A program made the translations under genes and the position numbers. DNA of 64,000 bases, taken from the NCBI RefSeq assembly GCF_023195535.1, contig NZ_JALPNF010000005.1, positions 1 through 64,000 of the forward strand, in the 5' to 3' direction. Below are positions 46,128 through 54,555 of the stretch, in pieces (positions within the stretch are counted from its first letter, which is position 1; every line of letters begins with the position of its first letter). Origin of the DNA: Sphingomonas faeni (lineage in GTDB: Bacteria; Pseudomonadota; Alphaproteobacteria; Sphingomonadales; Sphingomonadaceae). The notes beneath the pieces are model-generated. The model was not told the origin of the DNA. It was given only the letters and a program-made list of their open reading frames with translations, and searched no databases.

Positions 46128-46346
46128 ATGCCTGATCAAGACCGCATCGTCGCGATCGGGTTGCTCACGCAGCGCGACGTTTTCGCGCTCGGCCATGACC
46201 TGTCGCGTGTCTATCCGATCGACGAGGTGCCGTGCTTCGGCAGCCTGCTCTGTGCCATCGACGATGCCGACCGCGCGTTCCACCGCGCCCGCGATGCACG
46301 CCAGCTTGCCAATCCCGTCCAACCCAGCGCAACCTCGCTGGCATAG
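46128..46346 (+). CDS. Small protein of unknown function
   Basis: A 72-aa predicted soluble protein. It starts DRIVAIGLLTQRDVFALG and contains the short acidic-aromatic run YPIDEVPCFGSLLCAIDDADRAF. I recognise no family. GGAG lies 8 nt before the ATG, and the 85-bp upstream stretch is unusually AT-rich with a GTGTTAAC/GTTACAC dyad near 46093-46112, which supports an independent, possibly regulated gene. Confidence 0.65.
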   Translation: MPDQDRIVAIGLLTQRDVFALGHDLSRVYPIDEVPCFGSLLCAIDDADRAFHRARDARQLANPVQPSATSLA

Positions 46347-46385
46347 CGGCGTTCGAAATCCGCTGGCCCCCTGCGGAGATCGATC

Positions 46386-46781
46386 ATGACGCTGCCTACC
46401 GAATTGCTGCTGCTCGGCTGGTCGACGGTCCTGCTGTTCGCCTATGTGATGATCCAGGGCCAGACCGCGACGCGCGACCGCGGGCTAGACTGGAACGCCG
46501 GGCCGCGCGACGGCGAGCAGAAGCCCCTCGGCGAGATGGCAGGCCGCGCCGAGCGAGCACTGAAGAATTTCCAGGAGACCTATCCGGTCTTCGTCGCGCT
46601 CGCGCTGGGACTGGCCGTCACCGATCGCACCGGCGGCATCGGTGCGATCGGCGGGTGGCTCTGGTTCGGCGCGCGGATCGCCTACATCCCGCTGTACCTG
46701 TTCGGGATCAAATATATCCGCAGCCTGTGCTGGATGGTATCGATCCTCGGCCTGCTACTGATGCTGATCCGCTTCTTTTAG
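46386..46781 (+). CDS. MAPEG family membrane protein
   Basis: A 131-aa integral membrane protein with four hydrophobic segments. The family pattern is visible in AERALKNFQETYPVFVALAL and RIAYIPLYLFGIKYIRSLCW. MAPEG proteins include glutathione-dependent transferases and peroxidases in the membrane; the substrate is unknown. Its stop and the mmsB stop on the other strand are only 3 nt apart. Confidence 0.9.
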   Translation: MTLPTELLLLGWSTVLLFAYVMIQGQTATRDRGLDWNAGPRDGEQKPLGEMAGRAERALKNFQETYPVFVALALGLAVTDRTGGIGAIGGWLWFGARIAYIPLYLFGIKYIRSLCWMVSILGLLLMLIRFF

Positions 46782-46784
46782 GGC

Positions 46785-47660
46785 TTAGTCTTGTAACGTG
46801 CGGATGATCGCCGAGAAATCGAGGCTCCCCTGCCCGGCCTCGGCGAACGCTTCGTAGCGCTCGGCAGCCTTCGCGCCCATCGGCGTATCCGCGCCGACAT
46901 CCTTCGCCGCTGCCATCGCGAGCCGCAGGTCCTTCAACATCAGCGCCGCCGCGAAGCCGCCCTGATAGTCGTGATCGGCGGGCGTATCAGGACCGATCCC
47001 CGGCAGCGGCGCATAGGTGGTCATCGACCAGCTCTGGCCCGACGACACGCTCGCGATGTCGTAGAATGCCTGCGCATCGAGCCCAAGTTTCTCTGCCAGC
47101 GCGAACGCCTCGCAGGTCGCGATCATCGTCGCGCCGAGGATCATGTTGTTGCAGATCTTTGCCGCCTGCCCCGCGCCGTTTGCGCCCGCGTGGATGACGG
47201 CCTTGCCCATGTCCGCGAGGATGGGCTGAGCCCGCCCGAACGCTTCGGCCGAACCGCCGACCATGAAGGTCAGCGTGCCCGCATTCGCCGCGCCGATCCC
47301 GCCCGACACCGGCGCATCGACCGCAACAAGCCCCTTGGCCTGCGCGGCTTCGGCGACCTGCTTGGCGGTGGCGACGTCGATCGTCGAACAGTCGATCAGG
47401 ATCGCGGACGCCGGGGCGACGCCGAACAGCGCATCATAGACCTCGGCGACATGCTTGCCCGCCGGGAGCATCGTCACGATCGCCTCGGCGCCATCGGCGG
47501 CTTCGGCCGCGGACGCGACCGGCAGGCAGCCGGCGGTCTTCGCCTTGTCCAGCGCGTCCGCGCTCAAGTCGAACGCACGAACGTCGTGGCCCTTTTTGGC
47601 GAGGTTCGCCGCCATCCCGCCGCCCATGTTGCCGAGCCCGATGAATCCGATCCGTGCCAT
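46785..47660 (-). CDS. mmsB: 3-hydroxyisobutyrate dehydrogenase
   Basis: A 291-aa NAD-dependent dehydrogenase converting 3-hydroxyisobutyrate to methylmalonate semialdehyde in valine degradation. It shows IGFIGLGNMGGGMAANL (NAD binding), DAPVSGGIGAANAGTL and the catalytic Lys in GAGQAAKICNNM. It is the last gene of the valine operon. The 21 residues upstream of MARIGF are open but unlike the family. Confidence 0.95.
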   Translation of the reverse strand: MARIGFIGLGNMGGGMAANLAKKGHDVRAFDLSADALDKAKTAGCLPVASAAEAADGAEAIVTMLPAGKHVAEVYDALFGVAPASAILIDCSTIDVATAKQVAEAAQAKGLVAVDAPVSGGIGAANAGTLTFMVGGSAEAFGRAQPILADMGKAVIHAGANGAGQAAKICNNMILGATMIATCEAFALAEKLGLDAQAFYDIASVSSGQSWSMTTYAPLPGIGPDTPADHDYQGGFAAALMLKDLRLAMAAAKDVGADTPMGAKAAERYEAFAEAGQGSLDFSAIIRTLQD

Positions 47661-47718
47661 GCTCTCTCTCCTCAATTCACAGCGACTTTGTCGTCCGTGC
47701 TTCTCAACCAAATACCCT

Positions 47719-47801
47719 GTCATCCTGACGAAAGTCAGGACCCAAGGTTACAGGCGTCGGCGCTGCTGGGCTCTGGGTCCTGACTTTCGTCAGGATGACG
47801 G
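47719..47801. repeat. Palindromic element, family C (hydratase-mmsB gap)
   Basis: TGTCATCCTGACGAAAGTCAGG and CCTGACTTTCGTCAGGATGACG are inverted ends. It occupies most of the 157-bp gap between the enoyl-CoA hydratase and mmsB genes. Confidence 0.9.
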
Positions 47802-47817
47802 GAGCGCAGGCCGGACG

Positions 47818-48594
47818 CTACTTTCCCGTCCAGTTCCCGGCGCGCTTCTCGACAAATGCCGCCATGCCCTCGCTCTGGTCCGCGGTCCCGAACAACCCGT
47901 GGAACAGCCGCCGCTCGAACTGGACGCCCTGCGCGAGCCCCGTCTCGAACGCGGCGTTGACCATTTCCTTGTTCGCCAGCACCGCCAGCGGCGCCATCGC
48001 CGCGATCGTCGCGGCGGTCTTCACCGCCTCCTCGACCAGTTCGTCCGCCGGCACGATCCGCGACACGAGCCCCGCGCGCTCGGCTTCGGCGGCGTCCATC
48101 ATCCGCCCGGTCAGGCACATCTCCATCGCCTTCGCCTTGCCGACCGCGCGCGTGAGCCGCTGCGATCCGCCCATGCCCGGCGACACCGCCAGCTTGATCT
48201 CCGGCTGGCCGAACTTCGCGGTATCGGCGGCGAGGATGAAGTCGCACATCATCGCCAGTTCGCACCCGCCGCCAAGCGCATAGCCCGCGACCGCCGCGAT
48301 CACCGGTTTGCGCGTCCGCGTGAAATTCTCCCACCCGGCGAAGAAGTTGCTCGCATACATGTCCGCGAACCCCTGCGACTGCATCTCCTTGATGTCCGCT
48401 CCCGCCGCGAACGCCTTGGCGCTACCAGTCAGCACCGCGCACCCCTGGGAAGCATCCGCATCGAACGCGGCAAACGCAGCGATGAGGTCCGCCAGCACCT
48501 GCGAGTTGAGCGCGTTCAGCGCCTGTGGCCGGTTCAACGTGACAAGCGTGACGCCACCGCGCTGCTCGACCAGGATCGTTTCGTAGTCGGCCAT
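47818..48594 (-). CDS. Enoyl-CoA hydratase
   Basis: A 258-aa crotonase-fold enzyme. It has the oxyanion-hole segment [27 protein letters not shown] and [17 protein letters not shown] with the two catalytic glutamates in the expected places. In this operon the natural role is hydration of methacrylyl-CoA to 3-hydroxyisobutyryl-CoA, although it resembles general short-chain hydratases. Confidence 0.93.
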   Translation of the reverse strand: MADYETILVEQRGGVTLVTLNRPQALNALNSQVLADLIAAFAAFDADASQGCAVLTGSAKAFAAGADIKEMQSQGFADMYASNFFAGWENFTRTRKPVIAAVAGYALGGGCELAMMCDFILAADTAKFGQPEIKLAVSPGMGGSQRLTRAVGKAKAMEMCLTGRMMDAAEAERAGLVSRIVPADELVEEAVKTAATIAAMAPLAVLANKEMVNAAFETGLAQGVQFERRLFHGLFGTADQSEGMAAFVEKRAGNWTGK

Positions 48595-48610
48595 TCAATC
48601 TCTCCTATCC

Positions 48611-48674
48611 CGTCACCCCAGCGGAAGCTGGGGTCTCCCGATAATGATGAGACCCCAGCTTCCGCTGGGGTGAC
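48611..48674. repeat. Palindromic element, family A
   Basis: CGTCACCCCAGCGGAAGCTG and CAGCTTCCGCTGGGGTGACG are inverted arms only about 24 nt apart, the shortest copy of this family here. It fills the gap between the hydrolase and hydratase genes. Confidence 0.88.
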
Positions 48675-48685
48675 GTGTTTTCTAT

Positions 48686-49726
48686 TCAACCCGGCGTCCA
48701 CGCCTCGTTCTCCGGCAACGGCGCGAAGATCTGGTCGATCACATGATCGGTCACAGCATCGGGCGTGGCCGGATCCCAGCGCGGCGCGTTGTCTTTGTCG
48801 ACGATCACCGCGCGCACGCCTTCGATGAAGTCATGCCGCTGCACGACATGCGCGCCGACCGCATATTCCTGCCGCATCTCGTCCGCGAAACTGGCCATCG
48901 CCGCACCTTCGTGGAGCAGCCGCAACGACACCTTCATCGTCTGCGGCGACTTGGTCTTGAGCGTCGCGCGCGTCTGCGTCGCCCACTCGCCACCATCGGC
49001 TTCGAGCGCGCCGTAGATTTCCTCCAGCACGTCCGACGCGAACAGCCGGTCGATGTCGTCCTTCCGGGCAAGAATTTTCGCGTCGGGCGGCGAAGTCGCC
49101 AGTGCATCGAGTACGCCGGCAATATCCTGCGGCGTCTCCGCAATCCGCGCCTTGGCGGTGTCGAGCGCGTCGCTCGCCAGAAAATGCGTCGCCAACCCGA
49201 GCGCGAGACACTCCGCGCCATCCAGCCGGTGTCCAGTCAGCGCCAGATACTGCCCGATCCGCCCCGGCAGCCGCGACAGATACCAGCCGCCGCCGACGTC
49301 CGGGAACAGCCCGATCCCCGTCTCCGGCATCGCGAACTTGGTGTTCTCGGTCGCAACCTGGAACCGGCACGGCAGCGCCAGCCCAACGCCGCCGCCCATC
49401 GTGATCCCGTCCATGAACGCGACGATCGGCTTGGCATAGGTAAATAGCCGATGGTTCATCCGATACTCGGCATGAAAGAACGCGCGCGCCTCGACGCCGT
49501 CGGTCCCCCCCGAGGCGGCGAGCATGCGGATATCGCCGCCAGCACAGAACCCACGCCCCTCGGCATGATCCACCACGATCGCCTCGACCGCCGCATCGCC
49601 CCGCCAAGCTTCGAGCGCTTCGAGCACGCCTTGGCACATGCCGAGATTGAGCGCGTGCAGCGCTTTGGGCCGGTTCAAACGAATACGGCCGACAGGCCCT
49701 TCACGTTCAACGATCAGGTCGGTCAC
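48686..49726 (-). CDS. 3-hydroxyisobutyryl-CoA hydrolase
   Basis: A 346-aa crotonase-fold protein longer than hydratases, as is typical of HIBCH-type hydrolases. It has GRGFCAGGDIRML, FMDGITMGGGVGLALPCRFQVATE and PETGIGLFPDVGGGWYLSRLPG. It frees 3-hydroxyisobutyrate for mmsB. The start is GTG with AAAGG 8 nt upstream. Confidence 0.92.
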   Translation of the reverse strand: MTDLIVEREGPVGRIRLNRPKALHALNLGMCQGVLEALEAWRGDAAVEAIVVDHAEGRGFCAGGDIRMLAASGGTDGVEARAFFHAEYRMNHRLFTYAKPIVAFMDGITMGGGVGLALPCRFQVATENTKFAMPETGIGLFPDVGGGWYLSRLPGRIGQYLALTGHRLDGAECLALGLATHFLASDALDTAKARIAETPQDIAGVLDALATSPPDAKILARKDDIDRLFASDVLEEIYGALEADGGEWATQTRATLKTKSPQTMKVSLRLLHEGAAMASFADEMRQEYAVGAHVVQRHDFIEGVRAVIVDKDNAPRWDPATPDAVTDHVIDQIFAPLPENEAWTPG

Positions 49727-49748
49727 GACACAAGCCTTTCGGGCAAAA

Positions 49749-49813
49749 TCTCTGCGCTCTCTGCGCCTCCGCGCGAAAAGTTTTTGCGCGCGGAGGCGCA
49801 GAGGACGCAGAGA
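49749..49813. repeat. Palindromic element, family F
   Basis: TCTCTGCGCTCTCTGCGCCTC continuing to CCGCGCG pairs with CGCGCGGAGGCGCAGAGGACG continuing to CAGAGA across AAAAGTTTTT. It is a very long, nearly perfect hairpin in the gap between the acyl-CoA dehydrogenase and hydrolase genes. Only copy in the window. Confidence 0.88.
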
Positions 49814-49838
49814 AGAGGGACGAAAGTGCTGCGCGGAC

Positions 49839-50996
49839 TCATTGCCGCGTCAGTTCGCGGCCGACAATCATGCGCATGACCTGGTTCGTCCCCTCAAGGA
49901 TCGAATGCACGCGCAGGTCACGCCAGAAGCGTTCGATCGGGTAGTCCTGCAGATACCCATACCCGCCGTGCAGCTGCAACGCGCGATCGACCACCGAAGA
50001 CCCCGTATCGGTCGCCAGCCGCTTCGCCATCGCCGCGAACTTGGTCTTGTCGGGCGCGTTCGCCGTCACCTTCGCCGCCGCCATGTACAGCAGCGCGCGC
50101 GCCGCCTCCAATTCGGTCGCCATGTCCGCCAGCATGAACTGCGTGTTCTGGAAATCGGCGATCGCCTTCCCGAACTGCTTGCGGTCGCGGGTGTAGGCGA
50201 TCGCCTCGTCGAGACACCGCTGCGCACCCCCGAGCGAGCACGCACCGATGTTCAGCCGCCCGCCGTCGAGTCCCATCATCGCGATCCGGAAGCCTTCGCC
50301 CTCGCCGCCGACCATGTTCGCGCCCGGCACGCGGACGCCGTCGAAGATCACCTGCCGCGTCGGTTGCGAATGCCAGCCAAGCTTCTTCTCGTTCGCGCCG
50401 AACGACACGCCCGGCATGTCCTTCTCGATCACCAGGCACGAGATGCCCTTCGGGCCATCCTCACCGGTGCGGACCATCGTCACATACACCTCGTTCTCGC
50501 CCGCACCCGAGATGAACTGCTTCGACCCGGTCACGATCCAGTCGTCACCGTCGCGTACCGCGCGTGTCTTCAGCGCCGCCGCGTCGGAGCCAGAGCCCGG
50601 CTCGGTCAGGCAATAGCTCGCGAGCCGGTCCATCGTCACGAGATCGGGGAGGTACTTGTCCTTCACGCCCTGCGAACCAAACCGGTCGATCATCCAAGCC
50701 GCCATGTTGTGAATGCTGATGAACGCGCTCGTCGAAGGACACCCATACGACATCGCCTCCATGATCAGCGCCGCCTCGAGCCGCCCAAGCGCGATCCCGC
50801 CGCTTTCCTCGCTGACATAGATCGCCGCGAAGCCGAGTTCGGCCGCCGCCTTGATCGTGTCGCGCGGGAAGATGTGTTTCTCGTCCCACTCGGCCGCATG
50901 CGGCGTGATCCGGTCGGCGGTGAATCGGCGCGCGAGGTCCTGGATCTCGCGCTGGTCGTCGGTGAGGTCGAACTGGTTGGAGGTGAACTGGTTCAT
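49839..50996 (-). CDS. Acyl-CoA dehydrogenase, probably isobutyryl-CoA dehydrogenase
   Basis: A 385-aa FAD enzyme. It has YCLTEPGSGSDAAAL and QFISGAGENEVYVTM (FAD/substrate contacts), DRKQFGKAIADFQ and the catalytic-base motif LEGTNQVMR. Its place in the valine operon supports isobutyryl-CoA as substrate, converted to methacrylyl-CoA. MNQFTSNQFDLT is the chosen start; the upstream open codons lie in a palindromic element. Confidence 0.92.
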   Translation of the reverse strand: MNQFTSNQFDLTDDQREIQDLARRFTADRITPHAAEWDEKHIFPRDTIKAAAELGFAAIYVSEESGGIALGRLEAALIMEAMSYGCPSTSAFISIHNMAAWMIDRFGSQGVKDKYLPDLVTMDRLASYCLTEPGSGSDAAALKTRAVRDGDDWIVTGSKQFISGAGENEVYVTMVRTGEDGPKGISCLVIEKDMPGVSFGANEKKLGWHSQPTRQVIFDGVRVPGANMVGGEGEGFRIAMMGLDGGRLNIGACSLGGAQRCLDEAIAYTRDRKQFGKAIADFQNTQFMLADMATELEAARALLYMAAAKVTANAPDKTKFAAMAKRLATDTGSSVVDRALQLHGGYGYLQDYPIERFWRDLRVHSILEGTNQVMRMIVGRELTRQ

Positions 50997-51010
50997 CGTG
51001 GTCCTATCTC

Positions 51011-51094
51011 CGTCATGCCGGGCTTGACCCGGCACCCAGAGCCACGGACGCCGGTATGCGTGGCTCTGGGTCCTGACGTGCGTCAGGATGACGA
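51011..51094 (+). repeat. Palindromic element, family C variant (left copy)
   Basis: Starts CGTCATGCCGGGCTTGACCC and ends CCTGACGTGCGTCAGGATGACG. It is nearly identical, in the same orientation, to the element at 51416-51499. The two flank the GIY-YIG pseudogene. Confidence 0.9.
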
Positions 51095-51108
51095 TTGGGG
51101 GAAATGGC

Positions 51109-51432
51109 GTGGGACGGCAACCGGCGGTCTACATCCTCGCGAGCTGGCGCAACGGTACGTTGTACATCGGCGTAACCTCCGACCTGATGGCACGGGTCGC
51201 TCAGCATCGTGCGGGGTCCTTCGGGGGCTTTACCCGAATGTAGGGTGTCAAACGGCTCGTATGGTTCGAGATGGCGAACACGATGGAAAGCGTCATAGCT
51301 CGCGAAAAGCAATTGAAGAACTGGCACCGCGCCTGGAAAATCGAACTGATCGAAGCTGACAATCCGACGTGGCGCGATCTGGCGGAAGACTTGGGATTCG
51401 GACCGCTCCCCCAACCGTCATCCCGGGCTTGA
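51109..51432 (+). pseudogene. GIY-YIG nuclease family gene with an in-frame TAG
   Basis: The frame starting GTG at 51109 (GGGGGA 6 nt upstream) reads VYILASWRNGTLYIGVTSDL, then FTRM, then TAG at 51241-51243, then GVKRLVWFE and AREKQLKNWHRAWKIELIE, ending at TGA 51430-51432. Together this is a complete small GIY-YIG endonuclease-family protein of the YhbQ/UPF0213 kind (about 107 aa). Family members have Tyr where the TAG stands (FTKRYGVKRLV), so one base change broke it. The last codons and stop are supplied by the right-hand palindromic element. Confidence 0.85.
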
Positions 51433-51499
51433 CCCGGGACCCAGAGCCACGAGCCCCAACGCCCGTGGCTCTGGGTCCTGACGTTCGTCAGGATGACGG
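51416..51499 (+). repeat. Palindromic element, family C variant (right copy)
   Basis: Starts CGTCATCCCGGGCTTGACCC and ends CCTGACGTTCGTCAGGATGACG. A direct repeat of 51011-51094, overlapping the 3' end of the GIY-YIG frame. Confidence 0.9.
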
Positions 51500-51520
51500 G
51501 ATTGGGAGCGCCCACCCCAC

Positions 51521-53047
51521 TCACCCCATCGTCGGAATGACGAAGGCGTCGTTGTTGCGCGCAGGCCCACCATCCTGGACCATCGCCGGCAAGGCCGACC
51601 CGTCCGGCCAGCGCTGCGTGATCGTCTTGACCTTGGTCCAGAACTTCACGCCTTCCATGCCGTGCTGGTTGGTGTCCCCGAACGCCGAGCGCTTCCACCC
51701 GCCGAACGTATGATACGCGACCGGCACCGGGATCGGCACGTTGATACCCACCATCCCGACATTGACCCGCGCCGCAAATTCGCGCGCGGCGTGGCCGTTG
51801 CGCGTGAAGATCGCGACGCCGTTGCCGTATTGATGCTCGCTCGGCAGACGCACGGCTTCCTCGAAATCGGCGGCGCGGACGATCTGGAGAACGGGTCCGA
51901 AGATCTCCTCCTTGTACGCCGACATCTCAGTGGTGACGTGATCGAACAGCGACGGACCGATGAAGAAGCCCTTCTCGTGCCCTTGCAACGCAAACCCGCG
52001 CCCATCGACGACCAGTTCCGCACCTTCGTCGACGCCGGTCTGGATCCAGTTCTCGATCCGGGTGCGATGCGCCGCGTTCACCACCGGGCCGTAATGCGCG
52101 TCGTTATCGGTCGACACGCCGACGCGCAGAGCCGCGATCGCCGGGATCAGTTTCTCGCGGAGCGCAATCGCGGTCTTTTCGCCGACCGGCACCACCACCG
52201 GCAGCGCCATGCAGCGCTCGCCCGCGCTCCCGAACGCTGCGCCCGACAGGTCGGCGACGACCTGGTCGAGGTCCGCGTCGGGCATGACGATGCCGTGGTT
52301 CTTCGCGCCGCCCATCGCCTGGACGCGCTTGCCCGCCTCGACGCCGCGGCGGTACACGTAATGCGCGATGTCGGACGATCCGACGAAGCTGACCGCCGAG
52401 ATCGCCGGGTGATCGAGGATCGCGTCGACCATTTCCTTGTCGCCGTGGACGACCTGAAAGATGCCCTCCGGCAGCCCCGCCTCGACGAACAGCTCGCCGA
52501 GCCGCACCGGCACCGAAGGATCGCGCTCGGACGGCTTGAGGATAAACGCGTTGCCGGTCGCGATCGCGACGCCCGACATCCACAGCGGGATCATCGCCGG
52601 GAAGTTGAACGGCGTGATGCCCGCGCCGATGCCTAGGGGCTGACGCATCGAATACACGTCGATCCCCGGCCCGGCGCCCTGCGTGTATTCGCCCTTGAGG
52701 ATATGCGGGATGCCGCAGCAGAACTCGATCACCTCGAGCCCGCGCTGGATATCGCCCTTCGAATCCGCGATCACCTTGCCGTGCTCGGACGAAAGCAGCC
52801 GCGCGAGTTCGTCCATGTTCGCCTCGACGAGCCGCTTGAACTCGAACATGACGCGAGCTCGACGCTGCGGGTTGGTCGCGGCCCAGGCAGGCTGCGCCTT
52901 CTGCGCGGCCGCGACGGCGCGGTCCAGATCGGTCGCACCCGACAACCGAACCCGCGCCTGCACCTCGCCCGAATTCGGGTTGAACACGTCGCCGAAGCGC
53001 TCGGCCGTGCTGGCCGCACCGCTCACGAAATTCTCGATGGTCCGCAT
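51521..53047 (-). CDS. mmsA: CoA-acylating methylmalonate-semialdehyde dehydrogenase
   Basis: A 508-aa aldehyde dehydrogenase that turns methylmalonate semialdehyde into propionyl-CoA in valine and inositol catabolism. It has FNFPAMIPLWM, FVGSSDIAHYVY and the catalytic cysteine in GSAGERCMALPV. It is the first gene of the operon and its start lies 106 bp from the divergent LysR gene. Confidence 0.95.
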   Translation of the reverse strand: MRTIENFVSGAASTAERFGDVFNPNSGEVQARVRLSGATDLDRAVAAAQKAQPAWAATNPQRRARVMFEFKRLVEANMDELARLLSSEHGKVIADSKGDIQRGLEVIEFCCGIPHILKGEYTQGAGPGIDVYSMRQPLGIGAGITPFNFPAMIPLWMSGVAIATGNAFILKPSERDPSVPVRLGELFVEAGLPEGIFQVVHGDKEMVDAILDHPAISAVSFVGSSDIAHYVYRRGVEAGKRVQAMGGAKNHGIVMPDADLDQVVADLSGAAFGSAGERCMALPVVVPVGEKTAIALREKLIPAIAALRVGVSTDNDAHYGPVVNAAHRTRIENWIQTGVDEGAELVVDGRGFALQGHEKGFFIGPSLFDHVTTEMSAYKEEIFGPVLQIVRAADFEEAVRLPSEHQYGNGVAIFTRNGHAAREFAARVNVGMVGINVPIPVPVAYHTFGGWKRSAFGDTNQHGMEGVKFWTKVKTITQRWPDGSALPAMVQDGGPARNNDAFVIPTMG

Positions 53048-53110
53048 GGCATCCTCTTCTAGTTGCGCGTATCGTCCGCCATAAGCGTTTCGCAGCCAAG
53101 TGGGGCTGTT

Positions 53111-53136
53111 TGCAGATTCGCTCTGCAGATATGCAG
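53111..53136. promoter_or_regulatory. Candidate LysR operator between mmsA and its regulator
   Basis: TGCAGA-TTCGC-TCTGCA (53111-53127) is a 17-bp interrupted palindrome, overlapped by CTGCA-GATA-TGCAG (53123-53136). Repeated dyads of this type between a LysR gene and its divergent target are typical of LysR binding regions. Confidence 0.5.
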
Positions 53137-53153
53137 CTCAAGGTGAGGCGTTC

Positions 53154-54068
53154 ATGGATTGGGACGACGTCCGGTATTTCCTCGCTTTGGCGCGCACGCA
53201 CCGGCTTGGGCCAGCGGCAAAACTGCTCGGGCAGGACGCCACGACCGTCTCGCGGCGGTTACAGCGGCTCGAACGCAGGCTTCAGACGACGTTGTTCGAA
53301 CAGACGGTGGCCGGCTACGCGCTGACCGAGCGTGGCGCAGCGCTGCTCGAGCATGCAGAGACGATGGAAGCGTCCGCACTCGGCATCCAGGAAGTCGTTG
53401 GCACCGATGCAGGCGTGCTCGCCGGGCCGATCCGGTTGAGCGTCTCGGAAGGCTTCGGCAGCCGCATCCTCGCGCCGCGCCTCGCGTCGTTCACCAACCA
53501 GCATCCGCGGATCGCCGTCGACCTCATCGCGTCGACCGGCTTCCTCAATCCGTCGCGGCGCGAGGCGGATATCGCGGTGATGCTCGCGCGACCCAAGAGC
53601 GGCCCGTTGGTGGCGCGGAAACTCACCGACTATCATCTCGGCCTCTACGCACATCCGGATCACCTCGCGCGGACCGGGCCGATCGCGACCACCGCGGACC
53701 TGATGCGGCACCGGCTGATCGGGTACGTGCCCGACATGATCTATGCCCCGGAACTTCGCTATCTGGCGGAGATAGACAGCCGACTCGACGCCTCGATCCG
53801 CAGTTCGAGCATCGTCGCGCAGGCCGAGCTGATCGCGGCGGGGGCGGGCTGCGGGATCCTGCCGTGTTTCATCGGCGACCGGATGCCGGGGCTGGTGCGC
53901 GTGCTGCCCGAAGCGGTGGACATCGCGCGCTCGTTCTGGCTCGTCGTCCACCGCGACGTCCGCCGGATCGCGCGGATCGACCGGTTCATCGCCTGGCTGG
54001 ACGCGACCATCGGCGAGTTGAAGCCGCTGATGCTGGGCACGATGCCTGCGATTGCCGCTCGGAATTGA
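53154..54068 (+). CDS. LysR-family transcriptional regulator
   Basis: A 304-aa regulator. The N-terminal helix-turn-helix is clear (MDWDDVRYFLALARTHRLGPAAKLLGQDATTVSRRLQRLE...), followed by a ligand-binding domain (about 90-295). Its divergence from mmsA suggests it controls the valine operon, perhaps sensing a branched-chain acyl-CoA or acid. GAGG lies 7 nt before the ATG; the longer open frame starts inside the operator region. Confidence 0.92.
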   Translation: MDWDDVRYFLALARTHRLGPAAKLLGQDATTVSRRLQRLERRLQTTLFEQTVAGYALTERGAALLEHAETMEASALGIQEVVGTDAGVLAGPIRLSVSEGFGSRILAPRLASFTNQHPRIAVDLIASTGFLNPSRREADIAVMLARPKSGPLVARKLTDYHLGLYAHPDHLARTGPIATTADLMRHRLIGYVPDMIYAPELRYLAEIDSRLDASIRSSSIVAQAELIAAGAGCGILPCFIGDRMPGLVRVLPEAVDIARSFWLVVHRDVRRIARIDRFIAWLDATIGELKPLMLGTMPAIAARN

Positions 54069-54109
54069 GCGCCGTATAGCCACGGCGGCAGTTCGCCCGG
54101 AGTAACAGC

Positions 54110-54427
54110 GTGATCCCGACCCTCTACCACAAGATAATCGACTGGATCGGCGACGGCACCGGGCTGCCCGATACGATCCTGCACATCCACGCAGGCATGG
54201 CGCTGCTGATGATCGCGCGGCTGATCACGCGGCGGTCGTTTGGGACGTTCATCCCGTGGTGGGTCGTCGTCGCGGGCGAGGCGTTCAACGAGATCATGGA
54301 CCGGATGAACTTCGGGTCGTGGCGGTGGGAGGATACCTCGCTGGATATCCTCAACACGCTGCTGTGGCCGACGGTGATCTGCCTCGGCGTGCGGCTGCGA
54401 CCGATGATCGGGAAGCGCGGGCGGTAG
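54110..54427 (+). CDS. Small membrane protein of unknown function
   Basis: A 105-aa protein with two to three hydrophobic helices (LHIHAGMALLMIARLI, PWWVVVAGEAF, LNTLLWPTVICLGVRL) and an acidic stretch EIMDRMNFGSWRWEDTSLD between them. I cannot assign a family. The start is GTG with GGAG 7 nt upstream. It follows the LysR gene by 41 nt and may be co-transcribed. Confidence 0.75.
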   Translation: MIPTLYHKIIDWIGDGTGLPDTILHIHAGMALLMIARLITRRSFGTFIPWWVVVAGEAFNEIMDRMNFGSWRWEDTSLDILNTLLWPTVICLGVRLRPMIGKRGR

Positions 54428-54458
54428 GCCCTCCGGCCACCGTTCTCCTGAGGCCCAC

Positions 54459-54541
54459 CGTCATCCTGACGCAAGTCAGGATCCAGAGCCATAAGCGACA
54501 GCGCCCGTGACCCTGGGCCCTGACTTTCGTCAGGGTGACGG
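54459..54541. repeat. Palindromic element, family C
   Basis: CGTCATCCTGACGCAAGTCAGG and CCTGACTTTCGTCAGGGTGACG ends, with TCCAGAGCCA inside. It lies between two convergent stops (membrane protein and acyl-CoA dehydrogenase). Confidence 0.88.
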
Positions 54542-54555
54542 CGCCGGGATGCGGA

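Noticed and set aside
51011..51499. Classical insertion sequence
   Set aside because: There is no transposase, and the flanking elements are direct repeats of internal palindromes rather than terminal inverted repeats.
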